DNA of 35,223 nt, taken from positions 1 through 35,223 of the forward strand of contig CAYNSX010000027.1 in the NCBI GenBank assembly GCA_964400165.1, written 5' to 3'. A program made the position numbers and the translations under genes. The notes beneath the pieces were generated by a model, which had not been told where the DNA came from, searched no databases, and saw only the letters and a program-made list of their open reading frames with translations. Below are positions 9,701 through 16,959 of the stretch, in pieces; the first letter of the stretch is position 1; each line of letters begins with the position of its first letter. This DNA comes from CAYNSX01 sp964400165 (GTDB lineage: Bacteria; Armatimonadota; Hebobacteria; CAYNSX01).

Positions 9701-10370
9701 ACAGTTCGCCCGTCGGCGCGTTCGTGTCGGAGATCGCCCAGCGCGTCCCCGTCACGCGCTCGACGGCCTCCGACAGCCGCGCCTGCACCACCGCGTACGG
9801 CACCTCCCCGGGAATCAACGGGCCGCGGGCCTGTTGCAGCGCGATGAGTTCGTCCGGCAGAAGGGGCTGGCGAACGGTGACGGCGAGCGTGAAGCGATCG
9901 GGAAGGTCGCGGCCCCACAGGTCCCAGCGCCCGGTGATGGCGCTCCCCGTTTGCCCGAACCGACTGCCCGCTGACACGACCGTCCGGCCGTTCGACAGCG
10001 CCTCAACGGTGACGAACCGCAGTTCGCCAATGGCCTTCGGTCGCGTCGCGGAGTAGGTCACGCGGACCCTCTCGTCGTCCGTTCCTTCCCCGGTGCGTCC
10101 GGAGCCCGTCACTTCCAGGGTCACGCCGCCGCGCGTCTGTTTGGACGGCGGCCCGCCGACCGTCAAACCTTCGAAGCGATAGACCCACTCCCAGGCCACG
10201 ATCGACTGCACCACGAGAGTTCGGTCCGTTGGCGCTTCGACCGTGGACGCTTCGACTAGGGCGACATCGGGCTTCGCCGGCAACGCCGTCCCTGGCGCCG
10301 GTTGTGCCGGCGCCGCGCACCCCTGCCCGGCGAGCCATACCAGAACGCAGCAAAGGCAAAATGGCCGCAT
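6717..10370 (-). CDS. Large exported protein with PepSY/YcdB-like repeats
   Basis: A 1217-residue protein beginning MRPFCLCCVLVWLAGQGC, a short signal peptide; the Cys could be a lipid anchor but the box before it is not a perfect lipobox. I chose the ATG at 10370 because GGAGGGG lies just upstream. At least two regions look like the PepSY-type repeats of YcdB/YcdC proteins: about 200-420 (for example TVEVNTKGRPTAMYRLLG and WVWVDAHTGTARDWM) and about 1080-1217 (VVVSVNADGSLRQFLGE, YLDVYVDTKTGAVLRAQG). The middle (about 480-900) is low in recognisable motifs but carries beta-rich, bacterial-Ig-like text. PepSY domains are known in protease inhibition and cell-surface regulation; the role here is inference. 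It follows a methyltransferase gene by 65 bp and is probably co-transcribed. Confidence 0.8.
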   Translation of the reverse strand: MRPFCLCCVLVWLAGQGCAAPAQPAPGTALPAKPDVALVEASTVEAPTDRTLVVQSIVAWEWVYRFEGLTVGGPPSKQTRGGVTLEVTGSGRTGEGTDDERVRVTYSATRPKAIGELRFVTVEALSNGRTVVSAGSRFGQTGSAITGRWDLWGRDLPDRFTLAVTVRQPLLPDELIALQQARGPLIPGEVPYAVVQARLSEAVERVTGTRWAISDTNAPTGELFSHPVYEFGIGGGPFPREVRISRLTGEVLAVSGQIVDRMQIPGSDPVERIWSFVTQWCPDYPRDRAVADDPPSVVYSWDDQGNRALQYGWFVPDMADPSTGEHLTVEVNTKGRPTAMYRLLGTTANRPSVSLARAEGAATAFLRERSVDTSGYATSEVNRQYRGGTLSWPRDRGRPSADAVPWRFMRMLEFRPTDLTRESHWVWVDAHTGTARDWMPFPTPTAKERAVMMGPPDSPPARPSPPPLADASQAPYEALLQHGGGIPETPFEQVLNPAEAPGPPMDFDAFVALIPVKPPLSRIERMFPDTQGTMAFTPLYPALPPGSRIARAIQIGERDGNGNQARSRTTRAVAVYYASPAEVLFFMATVPGLAPKLEQPKSFSIASGISGTTGTLRGIPAARAEFPNCTMLLLGKQAPEALADRLCNASPGGVGSGGPLDGVGAQSWIVPGVTPGTKGPLLKVAIGAEQLVVQSLQRVGPEFVVEGQVPSSWAGPNTGRMAVACWVIDAAGRLWRGRGSSWDTKSGAFEMTLQPTRAVAGEADPAPRMPLLVIVKGPGTVAPVPRSTAELSYLPMAGREVRYQPVPHWAVTLRLEHVRLGDSGLTKAGGGQQFRVSASAGGSNAAGTPVVALMVEQQGSQSSSVRYEIDRMTLIDQNGKRWPYNPNGGESFRQTSPSGRAATAKWQEGGWFFAVDRLPTEFTVEVDLVNPMGLEPRELAAVAWRSGGPIAPGERTVFELIDAARPVLARLGLSDTDSMKFQLGRADVTRTNQPTLEFRALLTGRSTLSVRLDRRTGEVVHAMGSAGLFPTKAGDSATLAAAYRDLLFRPAEGVSFEEIDHAAQEGHGAEFPASVMYRWQGRLADGRRTLDRVVVSVNADGSLRQFLGERHQGPYPVVNLTAAQARAAAETYLRGKNQYPSGVRGVTVTEEYVATEADQMRRATLGLIGGVPLRYVFTVRYDLGMKPYMDGERPEYLDVYVDTKTGAVLRAQGPGYR

Positions 10371-10435
10371 TCGCCCCTCCGCGTATTCGACTTCTCCGCT
10401 CCCGGCTGTGTTCCTGGCCGTCGGCGGGCCCTCCC

Positions 10436-11530
10436 TCACCGCGGCCGGCGCATCACCACCAGGTCCTGATAATTGCCCATCCCGCGCTCGATGTAGTCGA
10501 GAATCTCGAAGGACTTCGACCACTCCCGTACGGTGTAGTCGCGGGTCTGGAAGACGCCCCGGTAATAGCCGGGCGGCGCGATCCCATCGCACCGCCGGTC
10601 TGGCGTGTCATCCGAAATGCCCTGCCGCAGCAATTCCGCGGCGCGGTCGCGGGGCGCGAAGTGCGCGACATAGTCTCCATGCGTGGAGGTCAGAAACAGC
10701 CCGCCCGGCGCGATGATGCGGCGTATTTCGGCGAGCCACGCCGCTTGCGCCGCCCGCTGCAGGTGCGTGCACACCGAAAACCCGATCACCACATCGAACA
10801 TCCCGTCGGCAAACCCCGTCGGCGGCCACGGGTCGACCCGCACAAAGCGGCCCGGTTGCAGATGCTCGGCGCACCAAGTGACGGCCTCGCCGTCAATGTC
10901 GCAGCCGTGCCATTCCAAACCCGGTGCATCAAGCAACTGCAGAAAGTGCACGCTCACCCGGCCGCACCCGCAGCCCCAATCGAGGACCCGGTGCAGCGAT
11001 GACAACTCCCGGTGCCGGTTGATGGACAGCGCAAACTCGGTGAACGATTTCAACCCGCTCGTCAAGAAATAGGGCGCATTCGGCATGCCCACGACGCGTT
11101 CGATCAACTGCGCGGGCGGAACCGGCACGGCCGACCCGATGTCCGCCCGAACCACCGTGGTCATCCGCGCCGCCGGCGCGCCGCCAACCTCGCCGATCAC
11201 CGCCAAGTGTCCGATCGGCGGCGAATCCGCAAATGCGTCCGGCAGTGGCATCGAGAATCTTGACCGGCCGGCGTGCGCGATGGTCGGAAAGGCCTTGCTG
11301 ACATCGGGGCTGGGCGCCGGCTCGGTGACCGCCGCGCGCTCCCCGTTCCAATAGCCAACAAGGGTGTCGAATGGCTGGTCGGGCAGCAGCATCCACCCCG
11401 TCGCGATCCACTCCCCCTGCTGGCGCACCACCACGCCGAAGTTGCCGTGCGCGATCGGGATGCCCTCGAAGCGGCGCTCGCACTCCAGGACATCGGTCAG
11501 CGTGGCGACGGGTTGGATGTCAACGCCCAC
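10436..11530 (-). CDS. Class I SAM-dependent methyltransferase with an extra N-terminal domain
   Basis: The C-terminal half is a Rossmann methyltransferase: SAM motif VLDWGCGCGR at about 182-191, then WHGCDIDGEAV, FDVVIGFSVCTHL and IIAPGGLFLTSTHGDY, which fit methyltransferase type 11/12 enzymes. About 150 residues before it form a separate domain I do not recognise. The segment just before motif I (VPPAQLIERVVGMPNAPYFLTSG) resembles enzymes clustered with glycan genes, so a sugar or lipid substrate is possible (inference). The start is uncertain: the frame stays open to 11608, overlapping the divergent aminotransferase. I use a GTG at 11530; another GTG at 11581 would abut that gene's ATG. 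The intergenic space with the aminotransferase acts as a two-way promoter region. Confidence 0.8.
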   Translation of the reverse strand: MGVDIQPVATLTDVLECERRFEGIPIAHGNFGVVVRQQGEWIATGWMLLPDQPFDTLVGYWNGERAAVTEPAPSPDVSKAFPTIAHAGRSRFSMPLPDAFADSPPIGHLAVIGEVGGAPAARMTTVVRADIGSAVPVPPAQLIERVVGMPNAPYFLTSGLKSFTEFALSINRHRELSSLHRVLDWGCGCGRVSVHFLQLLDAPGLEWHGCDIDGEAVTWCAEHLQPGRFVRVDPWPPTGFADGMFDVVIGFSVCTHLQRAAQAAWLAEIRRIIAPGGLFLTSTHGDYVAHFAPRDRAAELLRQGISDDTPDRRCDGIAPPGYYRGVFQTRDYTVREWSKSFEILDYIERGMGNYQDLVVMRRPR

Positions 11531-11570
11531 GCCGCACTGGTTCGCCGCGGCCTCACCCCTCCCTGTGGGA

Positions 11571-11576
11571 TAGAAT
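11571..11576 (+). promoter_or_regulatory. -10 box of the aminotransferase gene
   Basis: TAGAAT lies 6 nt before the ATG at 11583, so the transcript would begin at or next to the start codon. There is no TGn and no clear -35, and no Shine-Dalgarno sequence fits between box and ATG. Confidence 0.45.
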
Positions 11577-11582
11577 GACACT

Positions 11583-12839
11583 ATGCCGCTGCCGAACGCC
11601 GACGACATCCTCGACGCCTACCGCCAGTTCCTCAACCCGGGCATCGCCCGCCTGATCAAATTCATGGGCTTCGACGCCGTCGAATGGGAGGCGCAGGGCG
11701 CCGTCGTGCGCGACACTGCCGGCAATGAGTGGCTGGATTTTCTCGGCGGCTTCGGCGTTTTCACCCTCGGCCATCGCCATCCGAAAGTGATCGCTTCCGT
11801 CAGCGAGCAACTCCACCGCCTGCCGCTCTCCGCGAAAATTCTGCTGAACGAACCGATGGCGCGCCTGGCGGAAAAACTTGCCGCCATCACCCCCGGCGAC
11901 CTGCAGTACTCCTTCATCTGCAACAGCGGGACCGAAGCCGTCGAAGGCGCGCTGAAACTCGCCCGCGCCGCCACCGGCCGCCAGGAATTTGTCGCCGCCC
12001 ACAACGGCTTCCACGGCAAGACCTTCGGCGCGCTCTCCGTCACCGGCCGCGAGGTCTTCCGCGAGCCGTTCCGCCCGCTCGTCGCCGGCGTGACCCATGT
12101 GCCATTCGGCGATTCGATTTCGCTGCAAGAAGCCGTCACCGAGTGGACTGCCGCTGTCATCCTCGAACCCATCCAGGGCGAGGCGGGCGTCATCGTCCCG
12201 CCCGACGGCTATCTCACCGAAGCCCGCGCCATCTGCGACGCCGCCGGCGCGCTGCTGATTCTCGATGAGGTGCAGACCGGCCTCGGCCGCACCGGCACGA
12301 TGTTCGCCTGCGAGCCCGACGGCGTCGTCCCCGACATCCTCACCACCGCCAAGGCGCTCGGCGGCGGTGTCCTGCCCATCGGCGCCTTCACCGCCCGCCC
12401 GCCGCACTGGGCGGCGCTCATCGAGAATCCGCTGTTGCACTCCTCTACTTTCGGCGGCAATCCGCTCGCCTGCGCCGCCGCCTGCGCCGCCATCGACGCC
12501 ACCATCGAGGAGGGCCTGCCCGCCCGCGCCGGGCGCCTCGGCGATCTGGCTTTGGAGCGCCTGCAAGGGACGCTCGCCCGCCACAGCGGCACGCTGACCG
12601 CCGTCCGCGGCCGCGGACTGCTCATCGGCGTGGAGTTTGCCGACGCCGATGTCGCCGGCCTGACCATTGCGCAATGCGCGCACCAACACCTGCTCGCCGC
12701 CTACACGCTCAACAACCCCCGCGTCATCCGTCTCGAGCCGCCGCTCGTCCTGACCGAATCGCAACTCGACGACGGCCTCACCCGCTTGGACGCCGCGGTC
12801 ACCGCGGCGGAAGAGTTGCTCGCCACCACTCGCGCCTAG
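11583..12839 (+). CDS. Class III PLP-dependent aminotransferase (putrescine/ornithine type)
   Basis: A 418-residue fold-type I enzyme. The PLP-phosphate segment NSGTEAVEGALKLAR (about 118-132), the conserved LILDEVQTGLGRTG (about 227-240) and the Schiff-base lysine K257 in TTAKALGGGVLPIGA are all present, as is HSSTFGGNPLACAA. The overall pattern is closest to putrescine (diamine) or ornithine-type omega-aminotransferases, which convert a terminal amine to an aldehyde with 2-oxoglutarate or pyruvate. The substrate cannot be fixed from sequence alone; acetylornithine and 4-aminobutyrate enzymes are alternatives. The gene is monocistronic, divergent from the methyltransferase gene and convergent with the zinc-ribbon gene, whose stop lies 8 bp away. 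Confidence 0.92.
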   Translation: MPLPNADDILDAYRQFLNPGIARLIKFMGFDAVEWEAQGAVVRDTAGNEWLDFLGGFGVFTLGHRHPKVIASVSEQLHRLPLSAKILLNEPMARLAEKLAAITPGDLQYSFICNSGTEAVEGALKLARAATGRQEFVAAHNGFHGKTFGALSVTGREVFREPFRPLVAGVTHVPFGDSISLQEAVTEWTAAVILEPIQGEAGVIVPPDGYLTEARAICDAAGALLILDEVQTGLGRTGTMFACEPDGVVPDILTTAKALGGGVLPIGAFTARPPHWAALIENPLLHSSTFGGNPLACAAACAAIDATIEEGLPARAGRLGDLALERLQGTLARHSGTLTAVRGRGLLIGVEFADADVAGLTIAQCAHQHLLAAYTLNNPRVIRLEPPLVLTESQLDDGLTRLDAAVTAAEELLATTRA

Positions 12840-12847
12840 CGGCGCGA
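12830..12847. terminator. Hairpin between two convergent genes
   Basis: TCGCGCC-TAGC-GGCGCGA forms a 7-bp GC-rich stem with a 4-nt loop. The stop codon of the aminotransferase (TAG) sits in the loop and the stop of the convergent zinc-ribbon gene is adjacent. It could end transcription from both sides, but no T-tract follows in either direction. Confidence 0.35.
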
Positions 12848-13582
12848 CTACACGATCGAGTCGGCGACTTCCTGCACCGGTGCCACGAAGATGCGCCCGC
12901 AGCCGTCGCAGGTCGTCACCGTTGCCGCTTTGCCCAGCGTTCGCATCAAGTCTTTCGGGATGTTGACCGAACAGCCCGGGCAGTTGTCGCCCGTCACCCG
13001 CACCACCGCCAGCCCGCCCTTCCGCGCTCGCAACTGTTCGTAGCGCCGGAGCAATTCCGCCGGCACCTGCCCGACGAGCAGCGCGCGCTTTCCGTCCAAG
13101 TCCGTTTGTTCCCGCGTCAGGCGTTCCGTCTCGCGCTCGTAAGTCGCCGCCAGCAGCGCCAGTTTCGCCTTCGCCTCCTGCAGGTCGTGCCGCGCCTGCT
13201 CCATCGCCGCCTTCGCCGCTTCCACCGCGTCGATCAGCGACAGCGTCTTGTCCTGCAACTTGTCCGCTTGCCGGGTGAGCGCGTTCACCTCGGCTTCGAG
13301 ATCCGCCAGTTCCTTCGGATTGCGAATGCGCCCGCTGCCCATTTTCTCGGCGAATTGTTTGCGCTTGTCTTCGACGCTCTTCACTTCGAGTTCCGCGTCG
13401 AGCGCTTCTTTCTCGGCGTTGTAGTGCGCCTTGGAAGTCGTCTCGGCCAGCGCCCGCAGGTCATCGACCAGCGCGCGCTGTGCATCACCGTTGTCGAGCG
13501 CCGCCGTCATTTCGGCATTGTGGTCGCGCGCCAGGTCGATCTCTTGCAGCGCCAGCAGCACTTCGAGGGTTTCGGCGATCAT
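12848..13582 (-). CDS. COG1579-type coiled-coil protein with a C4 zinc ribbon
   Basis: A 244-residue protein. Residues 1-175 are a long antiparallel coiled coil rich in Glu, Lys, Ala and Leu, with the family-typical segment RIRNPKELADLEAEV. A zinc ribbon ends the protein: C201-x-x-C204 (NCPGCSVNI) and C225-x-x-C228 (TCDGCGRIF). This is the arrangement of the COG1579 family, implicated in nucleic-acid or nucleoprotein binding but without a settled role. The ATG at 13582 gives the usual MIAETLEVLLALQEID start; a GTG four codons upstream is possible. It lies 79 bp after dxs and probably closes the long operon. Confidence 0.88.
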   Translation of the reverse strand: MIAETLEVLLALQEIDLARDHNAEMTAALDNGDAQRALVDDLRALAETTSKAHYNAEKEALDAELEVKSVEDKRKQFAEKMGSGRIRNPKELADLEAEVNALTRQADKLQDKTLSLIDAVEAAKAAMEQARHDLQEAKAKLALLAATYERETERLTREQTDLDGKRALLVGQVPAELLRRYEQLRARKGGLAVVRVTGDNCPGCSVNIPKDLMRTLGKAATVTTCDGCGRIFVAPVQEVADSIV

Positions 13583-13661
13583 CGGCCGGCCCACTGGGTG
13601 AAGGGAGATGTGAACAGCGAGAGTGGTCGGTTGCCTTTCCGCTGGCCGCCGACCGGGGTCA

Positions 13662-15560
13662 TTACGAGCCCGCCGGCGCCGCAGTCGCGGCGGTCCCCAT
13701 CAGATAGCGGCACCGCGCCATCATCCCGTCCGCGGTCATCCCCAGGCGATCGAGCAGCGCCCCGCGCGGCCCGTGTTCGATGAAGCGGTCCGGAATCCCG
13801 ATCTGCGCCACGCCCGCCGGCGACACGCCGCCTGCCCCCAGCGCCTGCAGCACCGCCGACCCGAACCCGCCCGCCAGCACCCCGTCTTCCGCCGTCACCA
13901 GCCGCCCGCACCGCCCTACCACCTCGCAGATCAACTCCTGGTCCATCGGCTTCGTGAAGCGGGCGTTGATCACCGCCGCTTCGATGCCTTCGTGCTGCAA
14001 CCGGTTGGCCGCCTCCAGCGCCGGCTCCACCATGTACCCAAGTGCCACGATCGCCACATCGCGCCCGTCGCGCACCAACTCCGCCCGCCCGATCGGCAGC
14101 AGGTCGGGCAACCCGTCGGGCGCGTTCAGACCGGCATGCCGCGAATAGCGCACCGCGCAGGGCTGGTCGAGCGTCAGGCCGGTGCGCAACATCGCCGCCA
14201 GTTCCGTCAAATCCTTCGGCGCCATCATCACCATATTCGGCAACCCGCGCAGGTAGACCAGGTCGAACGCGCCGTGGTGCGTCGGCCCGTCTTCCGCCAC
14301 CAGCCCGCCGCGGTCGATGGCGAACAACACCGGCAGTCGCTGCACGCAGACATCGTGCACAATCTGGTCGAACCCGCGCTGCAAGAAAGTGGAGTAGATG
14401 GCGACCACCGGCCGCATCCCATTCGCCGCCAGCCCCGCGGCGAAGGTCACAGCGTGCTGCTCCGCCATCCCGACATCGAAGAACCGGTCGGGGAACCGCT
14501 CGGCGAACTCCACCAGCCCCGTACCGTCGGGCATCGCTGCGGTGATCGCCACGACGCGCGGGTCCTGTTCCGCCAGCCGGATCAGTGTGTCGGTGAAAGT
14601 GTGCGTGTAGGTCGTGCCCTTCGGCAGGTCCAGCGGCTTCGCCGATTGCGGGTCGAACGGCACCGCCGTGTGCCATTTCCAGGCGTCCTCTTCCGCCGGC
14701 TCGAAGCCCTTCCCCTTGCGCGTGACAATGTGCAGCAGCACCGGCTTCTCGCGCAGTTGGCGGGCGCGCTCGAGCATCTCGATGAGCAGGTCGATGTCAT
14801 GCCCGTCGATCGGCCCCAGGTAGGTGAAGCCGAGTTCCTCGAACAACATCCCGGGGACGACCAGTTGCAGCGTCCCGCGCTTGAACTTCTTGGCGACATC
14901 CAGCATCGCATCGCCCAGCGGCAGTTTGTGCAGCATCTGCTTGCCGACTTCTTCCAAGTGCTCCAGCCGCGGGTCGGAGCGGATGCGCGTCGTGTAGCGG
15001 TTCAGCGCCCCGACATTCGGCGCGATCGACATCCCGTTGTCGTTCAGGATGACCAGCAGCCGCTGCCCCAGGTGTCCGGCTTGGTTGAGCGCCTCATAGG
15101 CCATTCCCGCCGTGATCGACCCGTCGCCGATGATGGCGACGACATCGTAGTCGTCCTTCTGCAGGTCGCGGGCCGTCGCAATGCCGACCGCCGCCGACAG
15201 CGAGGTGCCCCCGTGCCCGGCGCCGAAAATGTCGTGCTCGCTCTCCGCCCGGCTCAAGAACGGCGCCAGCCCGCCCAGTTGCCGGATGGTCCCGAAGCGG
15301 TCGCGCCGGCCGGTCAGAATTTTATGCGCGAAGCCCTGGTAGCCGACATCGAAAATCAGCCGGTCGCGCGGGCTGTCGAAGACGCGGTGCAGCGCGATGC
15401 ACAATTCCACCGCGCCGAGCGGCCCGGAGAAGTGCCCGCCCGTCTTCGAAATCGCCTCGATGATCGCCCCGCGCAATTCCTGCGCCACCTGCGGCAGTTG
15501 CTCACGCGACAGCCGCTTCAGGTCGGCGGGCGATTCGATGGCGTCGATCAGGCGAGGCAT
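13662..15560 (-). CDS. dxs: 1-deoxy-D-xylulose-5-phosphate synthase
   Basis: Dxs condenses pyruvate and glyceraldehyde 3-phosphate with thiamine diphosphate, the first step of the MEP isoprenoid pathway. The 632-residue length fits the family. The ThDP/Mg motif GDGSITAGMAYEALN with NDNGMSI, the activating Glu in VGMAEQHAVTFAAG, and the entry motif SGPLGAVELCIALHRVF are intact. I place the start at the ATG giving MPRLIDAIESPADLKRLS, which aligns with the family; a TTG seven codons earlier would overlap the preceding stop as TTGA. It follows the polyprenyl synthase, which uses the pathway's products, in the same xseB-(ispA)-dxs order known from E. coli. Confidence 0.97.
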   Translation of the reverse strand: MPRLIDAIESPADLKRLSREQLPQVAQELRGAIIEAISKTGGHFSGPLGAVELCIALHRVFDSPRDRLIFDVGYQGFAHKILTGRRDRFGTIRQLGGLAPFLSRAESEHDIFGAGHGGTSLSAAVGIATARDLQKDDYDVVAIIGDGSITAGMAYEALNQAGHLGQRLLVILNDNGMSIAPNVGALNRYTTRIRSDPRLEHLEEVGKQMLHKLPLGDAMLDVAKKFKRGTLQLVVPGMLFEELGFTYLGPIDGHDIDLLIEMLERARQLREKPVLLHIVTRKGKGFEPAEEDAWKWHTAVPFDPQSAKPLDLPKGTTYTHTFTDTLIRLAEQDPRVVAITAAMPDGTGLVEFAERFPDRFFDVGMAEQHAVTFAAGLAANGMRPVVAIYSTFLQRGFDQIVHDVCVQRLPVLFAIDRGGLVAEDGPTHHGAFDLVYLRGLPNMVMMAPKDLTELAAMLRTGLTLDQPCAVRYSRHAGLNAPDGLPDLLPIGRAELVRDGRDVAIVALGYMVEPALEAANRLQHEGIEAAVINARFTKPMDQELICEVVGRCGRLVTAEDGVLAGGFGSAVLQALGAGGVSPAGVAQIGIPDRFIEHGPRGALLDRLGMTADGMMARCRYLMGTAATAAPAGS

Positions 15561-15577
15561 CGTTCCGTCGGCATCCC

Positions 15578-16705
15578 TCAATGTGACCGCGCCACCATCG
15601 TGTGCGCCAGCGCCGCCAGGCGGTCACGATACGGCGACGGCGGCACCGTTTCCAGCGCGGCCTGTGCACGCCGCTGCCAGCGCTGCGCCAGCCGCCGCGT
15701 GTGCTCGACTGCCCCCAACCGTACCAGAAGTTCGACCGCTTGGTTCAATTCCCCTGTGGTCGCCCGCCGGTTGCCGACGACGGCGCCCAGCACGCGCCGC
15801 TCCACCGGCGTCGCCCGCCGCCAGGCGTGGTGCAGAATGGTGGTGCGCTTCCCCTCGCGCAAATCGGCGAAGACCGGCTTGCCCAGCGCCTCCTCCGACC
15901 CCAGCAGCCCCAGCACATCGTCGTGCAATTGGAACGCCGTCCCGGCGTGCATGGCGAACTGCGACAGCCGCTCCACCACCGCCCGCGGCGCCCCCGCCAG
16001 CCGCGCCCCGGCCCGCGCTGCGAAGGCATACAGATACGCCGTCTTGCGCACCAGCACATCAATGATGTCCTTCTCGCTCACGGCATCCGGCGGCACCTGG
16101 CTGTAGCGCACATCCAATAACTCGCCCTCCGCCAGCCGCGCCAGCACCGTGCCTTCCAGGTCGGCGATCAAATCGAGCACCAGCTCCGCCGGCGCCCCAG
16201 ACCCCGGCACGCGGGGGCGGGGCGCCCTGCCTTTGGACAGGGGCGCGCCCTGCCGCTTGGCGATATCGCGCAGCAACGAAATCGCCCAGGCGTGTTGCAG
16301 GTCGCCTGCCAGGATGGCGGTCGACAGGCCGTAATGCCGCGCCGCAGCCGCGTCGAGCCCCAGCTCTTCCTGCGCGCGCCGCCGCGCCGCCTCGTGCACC
16401 GTCGGCCCGCCGCGCCGCTGCGCGTCGCGGTCGATGACATCGTCGTGCACCAGCGTCCAAGTGTGGTAGACCTCGACGGCCGCCGCCGCCCCGATCGGCG
16501 CCCGCCCGCGCCCGCCCGCGGCGCCATACGACCAGAGCAGCATCGCCGCCCGCAGGCATTTCCCGCCGCGCTGCAAGTACGCCCACATCGCTTCGCGCAA
16601 GTCGGGGGGTGTCTTCGTGTCGTCGAGCCGGTGCGTGTCGAGATGGCGCGTCACTTGCGCCGCCACCGCCCGCAGGGCGCCGGTCAGGTCCTCCGCCCGG
16701 TCCAT
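15578..16705 (-). CDS. Trans-polyprenyl diphosphate synthase (ispA/GGPPS-like)
   Basis: A 375-residue prenyl chain-elongating enzyme joining isopentenyl diphosphate to allylic diphosphates. The first aspartate-rich motif is HDDVIDRD (D88, D89, D92); the second is LHDDVLGLLG (D262, D263), whose final Gly instead of Asp is common in actinobacterial geranylgeranyl-type synthases. GGKCLRAAMLL (47-57) is the diphosphate-binding region and GKPVFADLREGKRT follows the second motif. Residues about 153-174 (PLSKGRAPRPRVPGSGAP) look foreign and are encoded by a GC-rich palindromic element. The gene starts 2 bp after xseB. Product length (C15, C20 or longer) cannot be set from the sequence; the position suggests the housekeeping ispA role. 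Confidence 0.92.
   Translation of the reverse strand: MDRAEDLTGALRAVAAQVTRHLDTHRLDDTKTPPDLREAMWAYLQRGGKCLRAAMLLWSYGAAGGRGRAPIGAAAAVEVYHTWTLVHDDVIDRDAQRRGGPTVHEAARRRAQEELGLDAAAARHYGLSTAILAGDLQHAWAISLLRDIAKRQGAPLSKGRAPRPRVPGSGAPAELVLDLIADLEGTVLARLAEGELLDVRYSQVPPDAVSEKDIIDVLVRKTAYLYAFAARAGARLAGAPRAVVERLSQFAMHAGTAFQLHDDVLGLLGSEEALGKPVFADLREGKRTTILHHAWRRATPVERRVLGAVVGNRRATTGELNQAVELLVRLGAVEHTRRLAQRWQRRAQAALETVPPSPYRDRLAALAHTMVARSH
16191..16253. repeat. GC-rich palindromic element inside the polyprenyl synthase gene
   Basis: Two nested palindromes lie here: GGCGCCCC...GGGGCGCC at about 16191-16226 and a second around CCTTTGGACAGG at 16230-16241. The stretch encodes residues about 153-174, which have no counterpart in related enzymes as I know them. 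It keeps the reading frame. The ends are approximate, and no second copy is seen in the window. Confidence 0.55.
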
Positions 16706-16707
16706 CG

Positions 16708-16959
16708 TCAGCGGTCGTCGTCCGCGACTTCGGCGCCGACCCCGAGCGAGGCCGTCAGTTGCTCCACCCGCGTGCGGGCGGCGTCGAGTTGAGTCCGGCA
16801 CGCCGCCGCCAGCTTCGCCGCCTCTTCACAGAGCGCGACGGCCTTCTCCAGCGGCTGCTCGCCCCGCTCCAACTCCTCGACGATGGCCTCCAGCCGAGCC
16901 AGCGCCTCCTCGAACGAGGCGGCGCCGTCGGCCTGCGGCTCACTCTTTGGGCGGCTCAT
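16708..16959 (-). CDS. xseB: Exodeoxyribonuclease VII small subunit
   Basis: An 83-residue, highly helical protein containing SFEEALARLEAIVEELERGE and LEKAVALCEEAAKL, the signature of XseB, which binds several-fold to the XseA large subunit to form a single-strand exonuclease. It overlaps the lptA 3' end by 20 bp and ends 2 bp before the polyprenyl synthase. The xseA gene is not in the window. The order xseB - prenyl synthase - dxs matches E. coli. Confidence 0.93.
   Translation of the reverse strand: MSRPKSEPQADGAASFEEALARLEAIVEELERGEQPLEKAVALCEEAAKLAAACRTQLDAARTRVEQLTASLGVGAEVADDDR

Noticed and set aside
13623..16106. An 827-codon plus-strand frame across dxs
   Set aside because: Antisense to dxs and the polyprenyl synthase, which have clear catalytic motifs; the shadow has none.
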